From the NCBI GenBank assembly GCA_009835325.1, contig VXWP01000059.1, positions 1 through 64,000 of the forward strand: a stretch of DNA of 64,000 bases, written 5' to 3'. The stretch is from Gemmatimonadota bacterium. GTDB taxonomy: Bacteria > JAAXHH01. Each line of letters opens with the position of its first letter. Position 1 is the stretch's first letter. Made by a program: the position numbers and the translations under genes. The notes beneath the pieces are model-generated. The model was not told the DNA's origin. It did no database searches and saw nothing but the letters and a program-made list of their open reading frames with translations. Below are positions 23,064-31,899 of this stretch, piece after piece.

Positions 23064-24548
23064 TCAACTCCGTGTGAAGTGCGTCGATCCGCTCATCACG
23101 CATTGGCCGCAGTCCTTGTTGCGGCAGGTCTCGAGATCGATCTGCAGCAGGCCCTGCTGGAGGACGGCCCGGTCGATGGAGGCCTTTTTTTCAGGCGTAT
23201 CGATGAAAAGCAGGTTCGACATGGCCTGAATCACGCTGTTGTTGGCCTGCCGGCCGTAACCAGTATACATTTCCCGGACGAGGTTCATCCGGTCCGACTG
23301 GCTGTCCCTGTCGGCCAGGGCGTAGATGAATGGAAGGACCACGTCGACCATCATGCCCCGCTGGCGGTCGCGGCCGATCAGCGCTTTACGCGCCGTTCGC
23401 GAGGTCTCCCCGAACACCGTGTGTCTCAACCAATAGTCGCCGGGCGACGGCCGGATCATTGCCTCGAGCTTCCGCGCGGTCTGCCGCAGCAAGGCGACGG
23501 ATCCCCGGTCGGCGCCGGCGGTCATCGGACCGGCGATCAGCGTGTCCAGGCCATCCCGCAGGCCCGACGCGATAAAATAACTCATGGCGGCAAGCCGGAC
23601 CGTGGGGAAGTTAAAGGGTCTCAGCCGGAAAAACAACCAGTCATGTTCCCGCATGGGACGGGCGGGAATGGACGGGCGGAAGGCTTCCCAGCGCGTTTCT
23701 ATTTCCCTGACGTACGGGTCGTCCGGGATTTCGCCGCCGTATGAGAGCCGCTGTGAGGGTAGCAGCCCGGCTGCCCCGAAAAGCAAGGCCTGCAGATCGA
23801 TGATGCGATGGCCGCCCCCTGTGCCGATCTGGGCGCGGATCGTCGCCAGGGGCAGGCGCCGGGCAAGCGACTGGCAGGCATCGGTATTCTTCGTGTAACC
23901 CGCGGCCCGCATGGCGTACTCATAGAGCGTCTGTTCCGCAGAAACCTGTTTCATCCTCCCGGACATTTCCGCCGCCTTCTTCCGAAACCGGTCGGACCCC
24001 TTCTGGTCCAGCAACGCGTGAACGCGCTCGACCGACAGCAGTTTCATCAGGTTCTGGCAGGGGTAGCTGGCAGGGGCCGGGTCCTCCGTTTTTAGCCGGT
24101 ATTGTTTTTGTATCCGGTCCAGGCCGTGCCTGAGGTGCTCGGATAACACCAGTGTGGGGACGTACTGCCCGTTCTGTTTCCTGACGGCCGGAAGCTTCTC
24201 GTCGTGCCACAGGACGACATGCAGCATGACATTGTTGTAAAGCGGGTCATTCGTATGGCCGTGCCGCCGCCAGTCGGCGGGTTTGATATGGATTTCCACG
24301 TCTCCCCTGAGGCGCTTCCCGGGTCCGAAGGACAGGACCGCCTGGAGGAAATCGGGGCCGCTGTCGGGATTCAAGGTGCCGGGATGATGGACCCTGAGTG
24401 TTCGGCCGTCGGTGAGCCGGAGTCTTCCGGACTGCCCGGTCCGCCCCGTCCGCGACAGTTCCCTCTGCCACAGATGCCAGATGAGCGCTTCTGCGATATC
24501 CGAATCGGCTATTTGAAGCATATTACCTGTTTCAGCTAGTTCTTTCAT
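23064..24548 (-). CDS. DUF2851 family protein
   Basis: 494 residues. The family hallmark is GDVEIHIKPADWRRHGHTND followed by YNNVMLHVVLW near residue 115; the N-terminus has EALIWHLWQRE and HPGTLNPDSGPDFLQAVLSF. The C-terminus has a Cys cluster (CRNKDCGQCVMSG) that could bind metal. DUF2851 proteins are common in Bacteroidota and related phyla and have no established function; the EIHI-x-x-xDW pattern hints at a nuclease-like or metal-binding core, which is inference. An alternative start at 24524 (MLQIADSD) has AGGT close upstream. It may be transcribed from the region that holds the divergent ATTGGGTTA elements. Confidence 0.85.
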   Translation of the reverse strand: MKELAETGNMLQIADSDIAEALIWHLWQRELSRTGRTGQSGRLRLTDGRTLRVHHPGTLNPDSGPDFLQAVLSFGPGKRLRGDVEIHIKPADWRRHGHTNDPLYNNVMLHVVLWHDEKLPAVRKQNGQYVPTLVLSEHLRHGLDRIQKQYRLKTEDPAPASYPCQNLMKLLSVERVHALLDQKGSDRFRKKAAEMSGRMKQVSAEQTLYEYAMRAAGYTKNTDACQSLARRLPLATIRAQIGTGGGHRIIDLQALLFGAAGLLPSQRLSYGGEIPDDPYVREIETRWEAFRPSIPARPMREHDWLFFRLRPFNFPTVRLAAMSYFIASGLRDGLDTLIAGPMTAGADRGSVALLRQTARKLEAMIRPSPGDYWLRHTVFGETSRTARKALIGRDRQRGMMVDVVLPFIYALADRDSQSDRMNLVREMYTGYGRQANNSVIQAMSNLLFIDTPEKKASIDRAVLQQGLLQIDLETCRNKDCGQCVMSGSTHFTRS

Positions 24549-24559
24549 GCCTGGTCTCT

Positions 24560-24683
24560 AACCCAATAGTCGGAAGAACATCATCAGTCTCGCATGTCGC
24601 AGTCCGAAGGCGATGTGCGGCCCTTCGGTTGTCCGGGACATCAGACAAATGGCACTGGTTTTTTCTGGCGATTGGGTTATAAT
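24560..24683. promoter_or_regulatory. divergent control region with ATTGGGTTA elements and a TATAAT box
   Basis: Between the DUF2851 gene (minus) and plsC (plus), ATTGGGTT occurs at 24671-24678 on the plus strand and as its reverse complement at 24560-24567. On the plus strand it runs straight into a perfect TATAAT (24678-24683), with only a poor -35 (CTGGTT, 24655-24660). A shared factor for both directions is possible. The rest of the 190-base gap shows nothing else. Confidence 0.45.
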
Positions 24684-24740
24684 CCGGTTTGAAGCCGGAA
24701 AGCGCCACGTTCATCCGAATCTCACGAGTCCGGTGACCGC

Positions 24741-25460
24741 GTGACCGCAGCCTATTCCATCCTGCAGATCATCAGCGTGCTGGTCTTCACCCTGTTGTTC
24801 GGGCTGTCGGCCATGTTGCTGTCCCCATTCAATCCTTCGGGACGTCTGGTCCACTGGTTCGCCCGCTGGTGGGCGCGAACCCTGTTGTGGGTGGGCCGCG
24901 TGCCGGTCCGCCTGGAAGGGCTGGACAATATCCCCGGGGAGCAGCCGTGCGTGCTGGTTTCCAATCATGCGAGCGCGGCGGACATACCCATCCTGTTCGG
25001 TTCGCTGCCCATCCAGTTCAGGATCATCGCCAAGGATTCCCTGTTCCACATTCCGGTCCTGGGATGGTGCATGCGGCTGGCCGGCTACATCAGCATCAAC
25101 CGCACCAATCCGAAGAAGGCCATGCGGAGTCTCAAGAAGGCGGCCCGGCAAATCAAGGAAGGATTTCCCGCGGTGGTCTTCCCGGAAGGCACGAGAACGC
25201 GGACCGGCGAACTGCAGCCCTTCAAGGCCGGCGCTTTCCTGCTGGCCATAGAATCCGGCGTGCCCGTCGTGCCCGTGGGGATATCCGGCAGCTTCGACAT
25301 CCTCGTCCGCGGCAGTTTGAGAATCCGGCCGGACGCGCAGGTCGCCGTGCGTATCGGCAGGCCCATCGCGACCGAAGGCTATACGACGAAGGACCGGCGC
25401 GGGTTGGCCGAGCAGGCGCGGGAGGCCGTCGAAGAATGCCTGCGGCGGGAAGGCCGGTAG
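24741..25460 (+). CDS. plsC: 1-acyl-sn-glycerol-3-phosphate acyltransferase (PlsC-like)
   Basis: 239 residues starting at GTG. A membrane segment (about residues 5-28) precedes the catalytic NHASAADIP (H-x4-D, near residue 77). The later FPEGTRTRTGELQPFKAGAF and VPVVPVGISGS complete the four acyltransferase blocks. The enzyme converts lysophosphatidate to phosphatidate in membrane lipid synthesis. A HAD phosphatase gene begins two bases after the stop and could form an operon with it. Confidence 0.93.
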   Translation: MTAAYSILQIISVLVFTLLFGLSAMLLSPFNPSGRLVHWFARWWARTLLWVGRVPVRLEGLDNIPGEQPCVLVSNHASAADIPILFGSLPIQFRIIAKDSLFHIPVLGWCMRLAGYISINRTNPKKAMRSLKKAARQIKEGFPAVVFPEGTRTRTGELQPFKAGAFLLAIESGVPVVPVGISGSFDILVRGSLRIRPDAQVAVRIGRPIATEGYTTKDRRGLAEQAREAVEECLRREGR

Positions 25461-25462
25461 GG

Positions 25463-26170
25463 ATGGCGCGCCCGGCGGGCTCGGTTTTCAAAGCAGGCAA
25501 CGCGGTCCTGTTCGATCTCGATGACACCCTGGCCGACCGAGACCGGGCGCGAGACCGGTTCTTTACGTTTCTGTTGACTACATACTTCCCGGACCTTGAG
25601 CCGGAAGGAACCCCCTGGTCCGAACGCATGGACATGCTGCGCGGCCTCGATCGGGGAGGGCGGGGCAGCAAGGTCGCGATCCACGACTATCTATTCGGTG
25701 AGCGTCCGGTCATGCCGGCTACGGTCTTCGTAGAGCTGATGCGCAGCAGGCTCGCAACCTACACCACCTGGGCAGATGGAGCCGAGACGCTGTTGAGATG
25801 CCTTCAGACCAGAAAGCACCCCATGGCCGTGATCACCAATGGTTCTAAATCCCAGCGAGACAAAATCGAAGCCCTGGAAGCGTCGAGGTATTTCGAAGTG
25901 GTGTTTGTTTCCGGGGAAGTGGGCATCGCCAAGCCGGACCCCCGCATATTTCGGCAGGCGCTGTCCCGGTTGAACACCGCGCCCGACCAGTCCGTTTTCG
26001 TGGGGGACAGCATGGAGCACGACATAGCCGGCGCCAGGAACGCCGGTATGATGACGGTCTACATGAGGAAAGGAGAGGTGGAAGATCCCGATGACGCTTT
26101 GTGTGACCTGGTCGTTTCCGATCTCAGGGAGCTGTCGGACCTGGTCATCGGTCTTGACGCCTGTAACTAA
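25463..26170 (+). CDS. HAD-superfamily hydrolase (subfamily IA)
   Basis: 235 residues. Motif I is FDLDDTLADRD near residue 18, motif II ITNGSK near 122, motif III the Lys in GIAKPDPRIF, and motif IV VGDSMEHDIAGA. A helical cap of about 80 residues lies between motifs I and II, as in pyrimidine nucleotidase YjjG and phosphoglycolate phosphatase-like enzymes. The substrate cannot be named. It starts two bases after plsC, so coupling with phospholipid synthesis is possible but not shown. Confidence 0.88.
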   Translation: MARPAGSVFKAGNAVLFDLDDTLADRDRARDRFFTFLLTTYFPDLEPEGTPWSERMDMLRGLDRGGRGSKVAIHDYLFGERPVMPATVFVELMRSRLATYTTWADGAETLLRCLQTRKHPMAVITNGSKSQRDKIEALEASRYFEVVFVSGEVGIAKPDPRIFRQALSRLNTAPDQSVFVGDSMEHDIAGARNAGMMTVYMRKGEVEDPDDALCDLVVSDLRELSDLVIGLDACN

Positions 26171-26197
26171 ATCACCTTTGCAAGGAGATTATGTCAA

Positions 26198-26800
26198 ATG
26201 AGACGTTCACCCCAGATCTGGCAATTGGCCCTATGCATCGCCCTCTTCGTGCCCGGCTGCGCGGAAGATACCCCACCCGTAGAAGTGACGGCGACGGCCC
26301 CGGATGCGGGCGCGGCTGCCTCGGATGCGGGCTCGGCTGCCCCGGATGCGGACGCGACGGCCCCGGATGCGGGTGCGGCATCCGGCACGGAAACGGATGG
26401 CCTCTTGTCGGATCACATGGCCGCCGAAGCTATGCTGACGGCGCACTTCGTGGCGGCCGCGGTAAAGGCGGGCATGAGCACGGAGGAGATTAACGGCGCA
26501 CTGGCCTCGGTCGCCGATGGGTCCGCCATCAGTGAATTCTGGGTAAGCGACGAGACCGGCCGGGTGGTGTATACGAATGTCCCCGGAGTGGAGTTCGCTT
26601 TCCCCACCGACCCGGACGACGAATCCCAGGCGGCGCCGTTCGCGGCGCTGCTGACCGGCAGCCAGTCTGTCGTCGACCAGAATTTCATGCCCCGTGAACT
26701 GGACGGCATGGTCTTCAAGTACGTGGGTGCGGCCGGGGTGGACCAGGCGCGCATCGTGCAGGTAGGCGTGGCGGCGCCGGCGGATTCGGATGTGCCCTGA
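26198..26800 (+). CDS. lipoprotein consisting of a single Cache-like sensor domain
   Basis: 200 residues. The signal ends in FVPGCAED, a near-lipobox. Residues 28-65 are a low-complexity linker of APDAG/SDAG repeats. The rest reads like the second half of a Cache/PAS-like extracellular sensor: ISEFWVSDETGRVVYTNVPG, EFAFPTDPDDESQAAPF, LLTGSQSVVDQNFMPRELDG and MVFKYVGAAGVDQARIVQVG. In most bacteria this module sits in chemoreceptors or histidine kinases; here it ends without a transducer domain. AAGGAG lies 10 bases before the ATG. It may deliver a ligand to a separate receptor (inference). Confidence 0.65.
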   Translation: MRRSPQIWQLALCIALFVPGCAEDTPPVEVTATAPDAGAAASDAGSAAPDADATAPDAGAASGTETDGLLSDHMAAEAMLTAHFVAAAVKAGMSTEEINGALASVADGSAISEFWVSDETGRVVYTNVPGVEFAFPTDPDDESQAAPFAALLTGSQSVVDQNFMPRELDGMVFKYVGAAGVDQARIVQVGVAAPADSDVP

Positions 26801-26837
26801 TCGACCGCGCGGGATCCATCCGGTCGCCGAATGATCG

Positions 26838-26891
26838 CCCGGGCGGTCCGGCTGGCCCGGGCGGTTCGGCTGGCCCGGGCGGTCCGGCTGG
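26838..26891. repeat. 18-bp tandem repeat, three copies
   Basis: CCCGGGCGGTCCGGCTGG at 26838-26855 and 26874-26891, with one T for C in the middle copy at 26856-26873. It lies in the gap between the Cache lipoprotein and the next gene and probably varies in copy number. Confidence 0.9.
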
Positions 26892-26926
26892 CCGGTGTTT
26901 CCTCCACTGAACGAACGGAACTATCG

Positions 26927-28858
26927 ATGCACACCGTAACGGCAAGCGTCCACTACGAGATCACGCCGCCGTGGGCGATCCTCGAACGCAAGCTCATCGA
27001 CACGATAGACGAAGCGGTCCATCCCTACATCGAGAAGTACACCCGCCCGGACGGGTCGCTGATCTGGGCGGATACCTGGTCCGGTAGCCGGGACGGGATG
27101 GATGATTTCTACGAAGCCTTCACCAATTTCGCCCAGTGCTACAGCCTGGGTGGCGGCGACCATCTGCTGGAGGCGGCGGACCGGCACTGGGACGCCATCA
27201 CCCGGCAGCTGTCCCGATTCGGGCGGATCTACCGGGAGTATGAACGGGGATACGACCAGTTTCACCAGAGCGAGAGCTACATCTACTTCTACCATCTCTG
27301 CCTTGCCGACCCCGCCAATCCCAAGCTGCACGACCGCGCCAGGCGGTTCGCCGGCTTCTACCTGAACGAATTCCCCGACGCAATGAACTACGATCCGGTG
27401 CATCGCATCATCCGGGCGCCCCACAACGGCAGCGGTGGACCCGCCTGGGGGATGAGCGAGGACGACCGCGGGCTTACGTACAATCCCGGCGCCGGCATGC
27501 GGGTCTACGGCCTGCCGCTGAGTGACGTACCGGGGATCACGCACGTGGACGATCTCCAGGACCCGGCAAAGGCGCGGGCCATGGGCAGGGCCATGGCCGA
27601 GCGGTTCCGCGAGGGCGACGTGGCGAACAACCTTAGCGTCAACGGACTCATCATGAATGCCTATCTGATGACCGGCGACGACAAGTACCGGGACTGGCTG
27701 CTGGAGTATGCCGGGGCCTGGCTGGACCGGGCCCGGGAGAACGGCGGGCTCATGCCGGACAACGTGGGACTGGACGGGCGCGTGGGAGCCCTGCACAACG
27801 GGAAATGGTACGGCGGCCTGTACGGCTGGACGTGGCCCCACGGGTTCTATAACCTGGGGTTCGCCGCCATCACCTCGGCCAACAACGCCTACCTGCTCTC
27901 CGGGGACGCCGGCTGGTTCGATCTGCCGCGGGGCATGATCGACCGCGTGCTGGAGGAGGGAATCGACGCGGATTTCGACGAAATGGCAGCCCAGATCAGC
28001 ATACGGGATCACTACATCGGTGTCGACCGCAGCCTTGGTCCCGACCGGCGGACCTTCCTCACGCCGTACCGCTACGGCGACCAGGGCTGGATGGATTACC
28101 AGCCCATGCCCGTGACCTATCCCCTGAACGTGTGGAACGTGTCGGAGGCCGACGAGGACCGGGCGCGCATGGATTTCCTGCGCGAGCGCAGCGGCTACGA
28201 CTGGTCGGCCGTGGTGCCCTTCAGGGACAAGGGCGACATGCATCACGACGAGCCCTGGCTGCTCTACCTGCGGGGAGAGAATCCGGATTACCCTGAACGG
28301 ATGCTGGCGGCCGCCCACGCCCTGGTCTGCCATCGGCTGGCACAGATCCGCGCCGATGATTCGGATCTGGAAGCCGGACCGGGCATTCATCTGTGGCAGC
28401 AGTTGCAGCCCGTGACCACCGAGGCCCTCGTGCAGCTCACCATGGGATGTCCCCAGGTCATCTACTACGGCGGCATCCCCAACGCGCGGCTGCGCTACTT
28501 TGACGCCGACCGCAAACGACCGGGGCTGCCGGCCGACACGGCCGCCCTCGTGGACCGGATCGAACCGTCCAGCGTGGGCGTGCACCTGGTCAATCTGCAC
28601 CCCGCGGAAACCAGGCGGGTCGTCCTGCAGGCCGGCGCCCTGTCCGAGCACGCCTTTCGCAGTGCTTCTTACGATGCGACCGACACGCCGTACCCCGGCG
28701 CCACGGGCGCCTACGCCGCGCCGAAGGCCTCTGTACTCCGCCAGTCGCTGCGGGTCGACGATTCGCGTCTACGCGTGGTGCTGCCACCGGCCACCCGGAT
28801 CCACCTGGACCTGGAGATGGCCCGGTACGTAAACCGGCCTCGGTACGAAACCGCCTGA
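26927..28858 (+). CDS. large protein of unknown function, probably alpha/alpha-barrel
   Basis: 643 residues from the ATG at 26927; an upstream ATG (26831) would force translation of the 18-bp repeats as ARAVRL units, so I rejected it. There is no signal peptide. Many aromatic-rich helical pairs (FYEAFTNFAQCYSLGGGDHL, WLLEYAGAWLDRARENGGLM, YGGLYGWTWPHGFYNLGFAA) with regular spacing suggest a six- or seven-hairpin alpha/alpha toroid such as in GH families and epimerases. The last 120 residues look like a beta domain. I do not recognise a named family. It is convergent with a GH5 hydrolase 4 bases away, which makes a carbohydrate role plausible. Confidence 0.7.
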   Translation: MHTVTASVHYEITPPWAILERKLIDTIDEAVHPYIEKYTRPDGSLIWADTWSGSRDGMDDFYEAFTNFAQCYSLGGGDHLLEAADRHWDAITRQLSRFGRIYREYERGYDQFHQSESYIYFYHLCLADPANPKLHDRARRFAGFYLNEFPDAMNYDPVHRIIRAPHNGSGGPAWGMSEDDRGLTYNPGAGMRVYGLPLSDVPGITHVDDLQDPAKARAMGRAMAERFREGDVANNLSVNGLIMNAYLMTGDDKYRDWLLEYAGAWLDRARENGGLMPDNVGLDGRVGALHNGKWYGGLYGWTWPHGFYNLGFAAITSANNAYLLSGDAGWFDLPRGMIDRVLEEGIDADFDEMAAQISIRDHYIGVDRSLGPDRRTFLTPYRYGDQGWMDYQPMPVTYPLNVWNVSEADEDRARMDFLRERSGYDWSAVVPFRDKGDMHHDEPWLLYLRGENPDYPERMLAAAHALVCHRLAQIRADDSDLEAGPGIHLWQQLQPVTTEALVQLTMGCPQVIYYGGIPNARLRYFDADRKRPGLPADTAALVDRIEPSSVGVHLVNLHPAETRRVVLQAGALSEHAFRSASYDATDTPYPGATGAYAAPKASVLRQSLRVDDSRLRVVLPPATRIHLDLEMARYVNRPRYETA

Positions 28859-28862
28859 GCGA

Positions 28863-29855
28863 TCATCCGGTGAATTCGAACCGGCGGATGAGGTCCAGCT
28901 CCCCTGGGTCGAGCGGGGTGCCGTCGGGATGCATCATGTCGTGCTGCCAGACCGCCGGGGTGGGATCGCCCTGCTTCGACTCCCAGGCCAGGTAGGTCTG
29001 CGTCCTCCCCGCCACGAGCCCCCAGTTGTACCAGGCGATCCGGTTTTCCGCGAAAACGGGAAGCATCTCCGCGAAGGTGTTGCCGTGGTGCCGCCGCAGC
29101 CATTCGGTGCAGATCACGGGCCGGCCGTGCGCATTGCACCGGGCGAGGCTGGGACCGATGTCTTCGGCCGCCCCGTAGTAGTGGAAGGTGACGACGTCGG
29201 ACAGCTCGAACAGCAATGCGGAGAGATCATCTTCGAAGGCGTTCCAGATCCACGGCCCCGTGGTGAGCGGCTGCATGGGGTCGACAGCCCGCGCCCAGGT
29301 GAAGGCGTCCTCGACGAGCGGCTGGCTCCGCAGGTCGTCGTCCGGTTCGTTGTACAGGTCCCACACCAGCACGCGCGGGTCCGATCCGAAGCGGCCCACG
29401 ATGTCCTTCACGTAGCGCTCGAGACCCGGCCAGGTGTCCCGGTCGGCCAGGCGTTCGAACCCCGGACTCGGCACCCACTGGCTGTTGTGCACGCCGGGCA
29501 CCGGGCCGTCCTGGGGTCCCAGGTAAGGGTCGCGTCCCCCGAAGAAGCAATCGCAGAAGAGGATGACCATGGTGCTGATACCGTGCCGAGACGCGATGGA
29601 CAGGAACCGGTCCATCCGCTCCTTCAGACCCTCGGGGTCGTCTTCCCAGACCAGGTACTGCACGAAGATCCGCACGCTGTTGTAGCCCGCCGCGGCGGCC
29701 CAGCCCAGTTCCTGGTCGATGGTTTCCGGGTCGAAAGTAAGCGCCTGCCACATCTCGGTCATGTTCACGGCCGTGCGCGGCAGGTAGTTGCAACCGCGTA
29801 TGACGCCTGTGTCACGGTACCATGCGTGGGCTTTTTCTGTGGACCATCTGGTCAT
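28863..29855 (-). CDS. glycoside hydrolase family 5-like enzyme
   Basis: 330 residues from the ATG at 29855, with GGAAAGG 6 bases upstream. The TIM-barrel shows VRIFVQYLVWEDDPEGLKER, DLYNEPDDD with the acid/base Glu near residue 170, TFHYYG, and ICTEWLRR with the nucleophile Glu near 251. These are the GH5/clan A residues. There is no signal peptide, so the enzyme should be cytoplasmic and act on small oligosaccharides or glycosides. It is the last gene of the ptsN-rph-rdgB group, 42 bases after rdgB. Confidence 0.85.
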   Translation of the reverse strand: MTRWSTEKAHAWYRDTGVIRGCNYLPRTAVNMTEMWQALTFDPETIDQELGWAAAAGYNSVRIFVQYLVWEDDPEGLKERMDRFLSIASRHGISTMVILFCDCFFGGRDPYLGPQDGPVPGVHNSQWVPSPGFERLADRDTWPGLERYVKDIVGRFGSDPRVLVWDLYNEPDDDLRSQPLVEDAFTWARAVDPMQPLTTGPWIWNAFEDDLSALLFELSDVVTFHYYGAAEDIGPSLARCNAHGRPVICTEWLRRHHGNTFAEMLPVFAENRIAWYNWGLVAGRTQTYLAWESKQGDPTPAVWQHDMMHPDGTPLDPGELDLIRRFEFTG

Positions 29856-29897
29856 GACATGCCTTTCCGATTCTTGCACGAACGTCGGGCTGCGCCT

Positions 29898-30494
29898 TCA
29901 GTCCGGAAGATCCGCAAGGGCCTCCAGCACGTCCGCGATCCGTCGAAGCGCCTGGGCCCGGTGGCTGATCCGGTTTTTCTCCTCCGCGTCCAGTTCGGCG
30001 AAGGTGTTTTCGTAGCCCGCGGGCACGAACAGCGGATCGTAGCCGAACCCCGCGTCGCCCCGCGGCGCCTGAAGGATCCGGCCCTCACAGGCCCCTACCG
30101 CGGTCCAGGTGCGTCCGTCGGGAACCACGACCGCCACGACGCATCGAAAACGGGCCGTGCGGTCGGCGTCGGTGATCCCGTCCAGGGCGTCGAGCAGACG
30201 CCGGATGTTGTCCTGGTCGGTGGCGTCCCTGCCGGCGTACCGTGCCGAGTGTACGCCGGGCGCCCCGTCCAGGGCGTCCACCTCCAGGCCTGAATCGTCC
30301 GCCAGCGCGGTTCTTCCGGTGTACGACGAGACGGTCCGCGCCTTGATGAGGGCGTTCTCCTCGAAGGTTCGGCCCGACTCTTCCGGCTCGGGACAGCCGG
30401 CAAAAGACGCGGCCGGCGCGACCCGCATGCCGGGAAGCAAAGCCTTGATCTCGGAGATCTTACCCGGGTTGCGCGTGGCCAGGACGAGGGTCAT
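29898..30494 (-). CDS. rdgB: XTP/dITP diphosphatase (Ham1/RdgB)
   Basis: 198 residues with LVLATRNPGKISEI at the start, SGRTFEENALIKA, ALADDSGLEVDAL, PGVHSARYAG, GYDPLFVPAGYENTFAEL and SHRAQAL near the end. These are the complete Ham1 signatures. It removes deaminated purine nucleotides such as dITP and XTP. It begins 9 bases after rph; the rph-rdgB pairing is common in bacteria. Confidence 0.96.
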   Translation of the reverse strand: MTLVLATRNPGKISEIKALLPGMRVAPAASFAGCPEPEESGRTFEENALIKARTVSSYTGRTALADDSGLEVDALDGAPGVHSARYAGRDATDQDNIRRLLDALDGITDADRTARFRCVVAVVVPDGRTWTAVGACEGRILQAPRGDAGFGYDPLFVPAGYENTFAELDAEEKNRISHRAQALRRIADVLEALADLPD

Positions 30495-30503
30495 GTTCGT
30501 GGT

Positions 30504-31235
30504 CTAGTCCCGGGCCAGCGCCTGTTTCTGAAGGTCAATCAGCCGGTTTACGCCCTGTTTGCCGAGGTCGAGCATGGCGGCCAGCTGATCCGTTGAGAAG
30601 GGGTGGTGCTCGGCGGTGCCCTGGATTTCCACCAGGTCGCCGTCGCCGGTCATGACGAGGTTCATGTCGACGTCCGCCGTGGAGTCTTCGTCGTAGCACA
30701 GATCAAGCATGGGCACGCCGCCGATGATGCCTACGCTGATGGCGGCGACCGAGTCACGGACGGGGTCGCGATCGATCAGCCCTTGCCGCGAAAGCCAGGA
30801 CACTGCGTCGCGAAGCGCCACGAAACTGCCAGTGATCGACGCGGTCCGGGTTCCCCCGTCGGCTTCGATGACGTCGCAATCAATGAGGATGGACCGTTCA
30901 CCCAGGCCGTCCAGATCGAATACGGCGCGGAGCGACCGCCCGATGAGCCGCTGGATCTCCTGCGTGCGCCCGGAGACGCTGCCGCGCCGGCCGTCGCGGG
31001 ACACCCGCGTGTTCGTGCTTCGCGGCAGCATGCCGTATTCCGCCGTGACCCAGCCCCTGCCGCTCCCTTTCAGAAAAGGCGGGACGCTCTCATCCACGCT
31101 CGCTGAACAAAGCACGGTCGTTCCGCCCATGGAAATCAGTGCGGATCCCTCAGCGTGCCGAAGGTAGTTGCGCCGGATCTCGACGGGACGCAACTGGTCG
31201 GTCTCCCGGCCATCGATCCTGGACACAGGCGTCAC
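30504..31235 (-). CDS. rph: ribonuclease PH
   Basis: 243 residues. [76 protein letters not shown] and [19 protein letters not shown] match RNase PH throughout, including the phosphate-binding Arg residues. It trims the 3' ends of tRNA precursors by phosphorolysis as a ring hexamer. A 72-base gap separates it from the EIIA gene upstream; both are probably read from the promoter at 31829-31857. Confidence 0.97.
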   Translation of the reverse strand: MTPVSRIDGRETDQLRPVEIRRNYLRHAEGSALISMGGTTVLCSASVDESVPPFLKGSGRGWVTAEYGMLPRSTNTRVSRDGRRGSVSGRTQEIQRLIGRSLRAVFDLDGLGERSILIDCDVIEADGGTRTASITGSFVALRDAVSWLSRQGLIDRDPVRDSVAAISVGIIGGVPMLDLCYDEDSTADVDMNLVMTGDGDLVEIQGTAEHHPFSTDQLAAMLDLGKQGVNRLIDLQKQALARD

Positions 31236-31307
31236 TGCTTCATCCTTTACTTTTGCGTGAATGCTTTTGTGTGGACGTACGGACGGTACCGCGGCACGGA
31301 GACCGCG

Positions 31308-31769
31308 CTACATGTTCTCTTCCTCTTCCGCGATGAGCGCGAGGGCGTCGCGGGGGTCTTCCGCGGCGATCAGCTGTTTTCGCAGGTTGTCGTGCCGAAG
31401 CAGGCGGGAAATGTGGGCGAGCGCCCGGATGTGGGGACCGGAGACGTTCAAGGGGGACACGAGCAGGAAGAAGAGGTAGACCGGCTGTTCGTCGAGGGAC
31501 TGGAAATCCACGCCCTCCTTCTTGATCCCGAGCACCCCGACCAGCCTGTCGACGGCTTTGCACTTGCCGTGGGGAATGGCGACCCCCTTCCCGATCCCGG
31601 TGCTCATGATTTTCTCGCGTTCCAGGACGGCCTGGAGCACTTCCCGGTTGTCGCTGATCCGGCCGGACGCGGTCAGTGCCGAGGCCAGTTCCTCGATCAC
31701 TTCCTGTTTCTGCGTGGCCTTAAGGTTGACCAGGATAGCCTTTTCATCCAACAGTTCCGTCAAGCTCAT
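31308..31769 (-). CDS. PTS EIIA-like regulatory protein (PtsN type)
   Basis: 153 residues. The phosphorylatable His is in GVAIPHGKCKAV near residue 68, with EREKIMSTGIGKG before it and LLVSPLNVSGPHIRALAHIS after it. This is the fructose/nitrogen-type EIIA fold. No EI, HPr or permease genes are near, so I infer a regulatory PTS-Ntr branch and not sugar uptake. AGGAG lies 6-7 bases before the ATG. It is the first gene after the promoter at 31829-31857. Confidence 0.88.
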   Translation of the reverse strand: MSLTELLDEKAILVNLKATQKQEVIEELASALTASGRISDNREVLQAVLEREKIMSTGIGKGVAIPHGKCKAVDRLVGVLGIKKEGVDFQSLDEQPVYLFFLLVSPLNVSGPHIRALAHISRLLRHDNLRKQLIAAEDPRDALALIAEEEENM

Positions 31770-31828
31770 GCCGTACTCCTGAATACCGATCCATCCATTA
31801 AAACGGAATCGCTACAAAAACCTGTGTG

Positions 31829-31857
31829 ATTCTATGTACCCGCCCCGGAATTGTCAA
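31829..31857 (-). promoter_or_regulatory. promoter of the ptsN-rph-rdgB-GH5 group
   Basis: Minus-strand TTGACA (31852-31857), 17 bases, TAGAAT (31829-31834). It is a near-consensus promoter lying between the EIIA gene and the terminator of the upstream lipoprotein gene. Confidence 0.85.
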
Positions 31858-31899
31858 TAACGATTTGGACGGCTTCCGGGTCCGACGGTGAAGCGGACA

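Noticed and set aside
26200-26450. Possible CRISPR or structural repeat in the APDAG region
   Set aside because: The repeats are short, imperfect and in frame; they encode the linker of the Cache-like lipoprotein.
26831-26926. Upstream ATG for the 643-residue gene, giving repeated ARAVRL units
   Set aside because: It would translate the 18-bp non-coding repeats; the downstream ATG starts the conserved-looking part.
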